Positions 6,639-7,251 of a stretch of DNA of 7,251 nucleotides are shown here, piece after piece. The number at the start of each line of letters is the position of its first letter. The stretch's first letter is position 1. The DNA is taken from the NCBI RefSeq assembly GCF_000723165.1, contig NZ_HG322949.1, positions 319,256 to 326,506 on the forward strand. The letters run 5' to 3'. Position numbers and translations under genes: made by a program. Source of the DNA: Janthinobacterium agaricidamnosum NBRC 102515 = DSM 9628 (lineage in GTDB: Bacteria > Pseudomonadota > Gammaproteobacteria > Burkholderiales > Burkholderiaceae_D). Under the pieces are notes generated by a model, which was not told the DNA's origin, searched no databases, and saw only the letters and a list, made by a program, of their open reading frames with translations.

Positions 6639-7065
6639 TCACAGCGTTTCCGGGATCGATGCGCAATTGACCGCGATAAACGGACCCTTGGCGCGCGACG
6701 AATCGTGATAAATCGCCGGGGCCAGCAAGTCCTTGCCGGTGTCGGTTTCGCCGATGATCATGATCGAAATGTCGTGCCCCAATACCTTGTCGACCTTGTC
6801 GAGCATCAATTCCAGCTGCGGATCGCCGGTGCGTAAATAGCACAAGCCGGATAGCTTGCGCGTGGAGCTTGCCGCCTGGCTGGGCGCCTTGCCGATGATA
6901 TTCCCGCGATGATTTGTCCAACGGACAGAAATCCGGCGTCGCACCGGGCGACAGGCCGTATGCCATCGACCGTTGGCGCGATGTTTCGATGATGGCCGGC
7001 ATGGTTTCATCCACGCCGCCGGTCGCCCAGGGGGTGTTGATATCTGGAACCGCATGTCGGTGCAT
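6639..7065 (-). pseudogene. Remnant of an AcoR-type sigma54 transcriptional activator gene
   Basis: Read leftward from ATG 7065 (GGAGG at 7080-7076), the first 53 or so codons give an AcoR-like N-terminus: ETMPAIIETSRQRSMAYGLSPGA, in two conserved blocks (IETS-QRS and GLSP). The match is then lost, and the sensor (GAF) region is missing. From about 6836 a different frame resumes with LRTGDPQLELMLDKVDKVLG, IMIIGETDTGKDLLA and GPFIAVNCASIPETL, the start of the AAA+ domain, and stops at 6639. The rest of the AAA+ domain, including GAFTGA, and the Fis-type DNA-binding end are absent. The Walker A motif reads GETDTGK instead of GETGTGK, which should spoil ATP binding. An internal deletion, a frameshift and a 3' truncation together make a functional product impossible. 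The family activates sigma54 promoters of acetoin, alcohol or related catabolic operons; the original target is unknown. Confidence 0.82.
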
Positions 7066-7097
7066 AGTCTCGATGCCTCCGCTGAGCCCTGAACCGC

Positions 7098-7123
7098 GGC
7101 ACTCTTGTGAATCCGAGAGTGCC
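7098..7123. repeat. Perfect inverted repeat upstream of the AcoR-type relic
   Basis: GGCACTCT (7098-7105) and AGAGTGCC (7116-7123) are perfect inverse copies around a 10-base loop. It lies 33 bases before the relic's start codon on the minus strand, where an operator or a leader hairpin would be expected. There is no T tract, so it is not an intrinsic terminator. Confidence 0.55.
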
Positions 7124-7139
7124 CAGTAATGTAGTACCT

Positions 7140-7152
7140 GTACTGCCAGTAC
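7140..7152. repeat. Short palindrome GTACTG-C-CAGTAC
   Basis: A 13-bp palindrome around a central C, followed 14 bases later by the -35 element of the rightward promoter at 7167. It could be an operator for that promoter or for the old activator gene. Nothing else supports it, and a palindrome this short can arise by chance. Confidence 0.3.
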
Positions 7153-7166
7153 GCAAAAGAAACCCC

Positions 7167-7195
7167 TTGCGCCTGGCCCCGGCCTTTGCTATAGT
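7167..7195 (+). promoter_or_regulatory. Likely sigma70 promoter leading out of the window
   Basis: TTGCGC (7167-7172), a 17-base spacer and TATAGT (7190-7195, five of six consensus bases). Transcription would begin near 7202 and continue past the right edge. The remaining 50 bases contain no start codon with a convincing open frame. A purine-rich AAAAAGAG at the very end could be a ribosome-binding site or part of an RNA leader. The product lies outside the window. Confidence 0.5.
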
Positions 7196-7251
7196 TCGCC
7201 CCCTCGCAGAACAACGCATGCAAATGCAAAGTAAAGCGGGGATAAAAAGAG

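Noticed and set aside
6622..7229. The two overlapping minus-strand open frames over the AcoR-type relic considered as two intact genes
   Set aside because: Each frame carries only part of the AcoR homology (N-terminus in one, AAA+ start in the other), which shows a frameshifted and deleted single gene.

Overview
The window reads as part of a betaproteobacterial chromosome, probably order Burkholderiales and perhaps Oxalobacteraceae. The grounds are a beta-type 5S rRNA, moderately GC-rich coding sequence, and proteins that look like homologues of E. coli RtcB and YncD/PqqU. The genus cannot be fixed from the sequence alone.

Layout. Bases 1-195 are the tail of an rRNA operon: the 3' end of the 23S-5S spacer, 5S rRNA and a strong intrinsic terminator. 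A second, bidirectional terminator (225-265) separates it from a minus-strand gene for an RlaP-type nucleotidyltransferase (284-1063). The gene-free stretch 1064-1744 is not empty. It holds two tandem MITE-like palindromic elements (1150-1322 and 1326-1483) that share TAA target duplications, followed by a minus-strand scrap of the C-terminus of RtcR, the sigma54 activator of RNA repair. An intact rtcB RNA ligase gene follows (1745-2980, +), then an 81-codon, internally deleted relic of the RNA cyclase gene rtcA (3006-3251, +). The relic's stop codon overlaps the stop of a convergent TonB-dependent receptor of the YncD/PqqU type (3248-5368, -). A divergent seven-bladed periplasmic beta-propeller gene (5505-6464, +) stands opposite it, as yncE does beside yncD in E. 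coli. The right end (6465-7251) is a second erosion zone: a large dyad, a consensus-perfect sigma54 promoter, and a wrecked AcoR-type sigma54 activator gene on the minus strand, followed by a likely sigma70 promoter that leaves the window.

How the parts fit. The left half was once a complete RNA-repair locus: regulator RtcR, ligase RtcB, cyclase RtcA and the RNA-ligase-associated nucleotidyltransferase RlaP. Regulator and cyclase have decayed while the ligase and RlaP are kept intact. The right half looks like a PQQ-linked locus (receptor for PQQ import plus a PQQ-catabolism-associated beta-propeller). An adjacent sigma54-controlled operon and its AcoR-like activator appear to have been deleted, leaving only the promoter, a candidate enhancer and gene scraps. 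The most interesting feature is that two separate sigma54-controlled modules in 7 kb have each lost their activator.
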